The position numbers were made by a program, and so were the translations under genes. From Burkholderiales bacterium (GTDB taxonomy: Bacteria; Pseudomonadota; Gammaproteobacteria; Burkholderiales; Ga0077523): DNA of 23,300 nucleotides. The notes below the pieces were generated by a model. It was not told where the DNA came from and did no database searches. It was given only the letters and a program-made list of their open reading frames with translations. Positions 23,276 through 23,300 of the stretch are shown in pieces. Within the stretch, counting starts at the first letter, position 1, and the number at the start of each line of letters is the position of its first letter. The stretch spans positions 1-23,300 of the forward strand of contig JALORJ010000003.1 of the NCBI GenBank assembly GCA_025459035.1, given 5' to 3'.

Positions 23276-23300
23276 TCACCACGGCAGCGCGGCGTAGTAG
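23276..23300 (-). CDS. Possible C-terminal end of an off-window gene
   Basis: Reading inward from the right edge on the minus strand, one frame gives YYAALPW followed by TGA at 23278-23276. Its codons all end in G or C, as expected for coding sequence here. A competing frame stays open to a stop at 23235-23233 but has poorer third-position bias. The fragment is too short to name. The remaining 148 bases up to the aminotransferase start hold no other gene that I can see. Confidence 0.3.

Noticed and set aside
1..23300. Mobile element, prophage, CRISPR or defence island
   Set aside because: I saw no transposase, integrase, direct-repeat array, tRNA-associated attachment site or compositional break. 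The window reads as ordinary metabolic chromosome.

Overview
The window is uniformly GC-rich, densely coding chromosomal DNA from a Gram-negative bacterium. The best guess is a betaproteobacterium of the Burkholderiales/Rhodocyclales type. This rests on a Liv-type ABC transporter beside acyl-CoA ligases, a membrane-anchored TAXI protein, a PEP-CTERM protein and many fatty-acid or aromatic-acid CoA enzymes. The taxonomic call is inference. I see no rRNA, tRNA, CRISPR array, insertion sequence, phage gene or integration site. The longest gap without a gene is 236 bases (19939-20174).

Layout. 1-1012: the 5' part of livF and a complete livG, minus strand, overlapping by 4 bases. 1105-3459: a SNF2-family helicase, minus, lacking the N-terminal zinc-finger region usual in its relatives. 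3581-6945: two tandem paralogous acyl-CoA ligases, plus, overlapping by 4 bases and divergent from the helicase. 6929-8269: a membrane-anchored TAXI (TRAP-type) substrate-binding protein, minus, whose 3' end overlaps ligase 2 by 17 bases. 8334-8825: a small secreted protein of unknown function. 8939-10678: an IlvD/Edd-family sugar-acid dehydratase. 10742-11506: a periplasmic SIMPL-domain protein, plus, divergent from the dehydratase.

11571-18924: a minus-strand catabolic block. In transcription order it encodes an APH-like phosphotransferase, a quinone-oxidoreductase-type MDR enzyme, a glutathione S-transferase, an AlkK-like acyl-CoA ligase, an acyl-CoA dehydrogenase and a thiolase. Together they can activate, desaturate and thiolytically cleave an acyl chain. 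The hydratase and 3-hydroxyacyl-CoA dehydrogenase steps are not in the window. Stem-loops without a U-tract lie in several of its gaps, so it may be several transcripts rather than one operon.

19072-21882: an SDR dehydrogenase, a PEP-CTERM exported protein behind a sigma-70-like promoter, and a secreted histidine phosphatase, all plus. 21925-23127: a class I/II PLP aminotransferase, minus. A probable C-terminal fragment of another minus-strand gene sits at the right edge.

I found no clear new defence, mobile or multi-gene system. The points most worth a second look are the short SNF2 protein, the tandem ligase pair beside a Liv transporter, the kinase-containing acyl-CoA block, the set of U-less stem-loops at gene ends, and the promoter/palindrome upstream of the PEP-CTERM gene.
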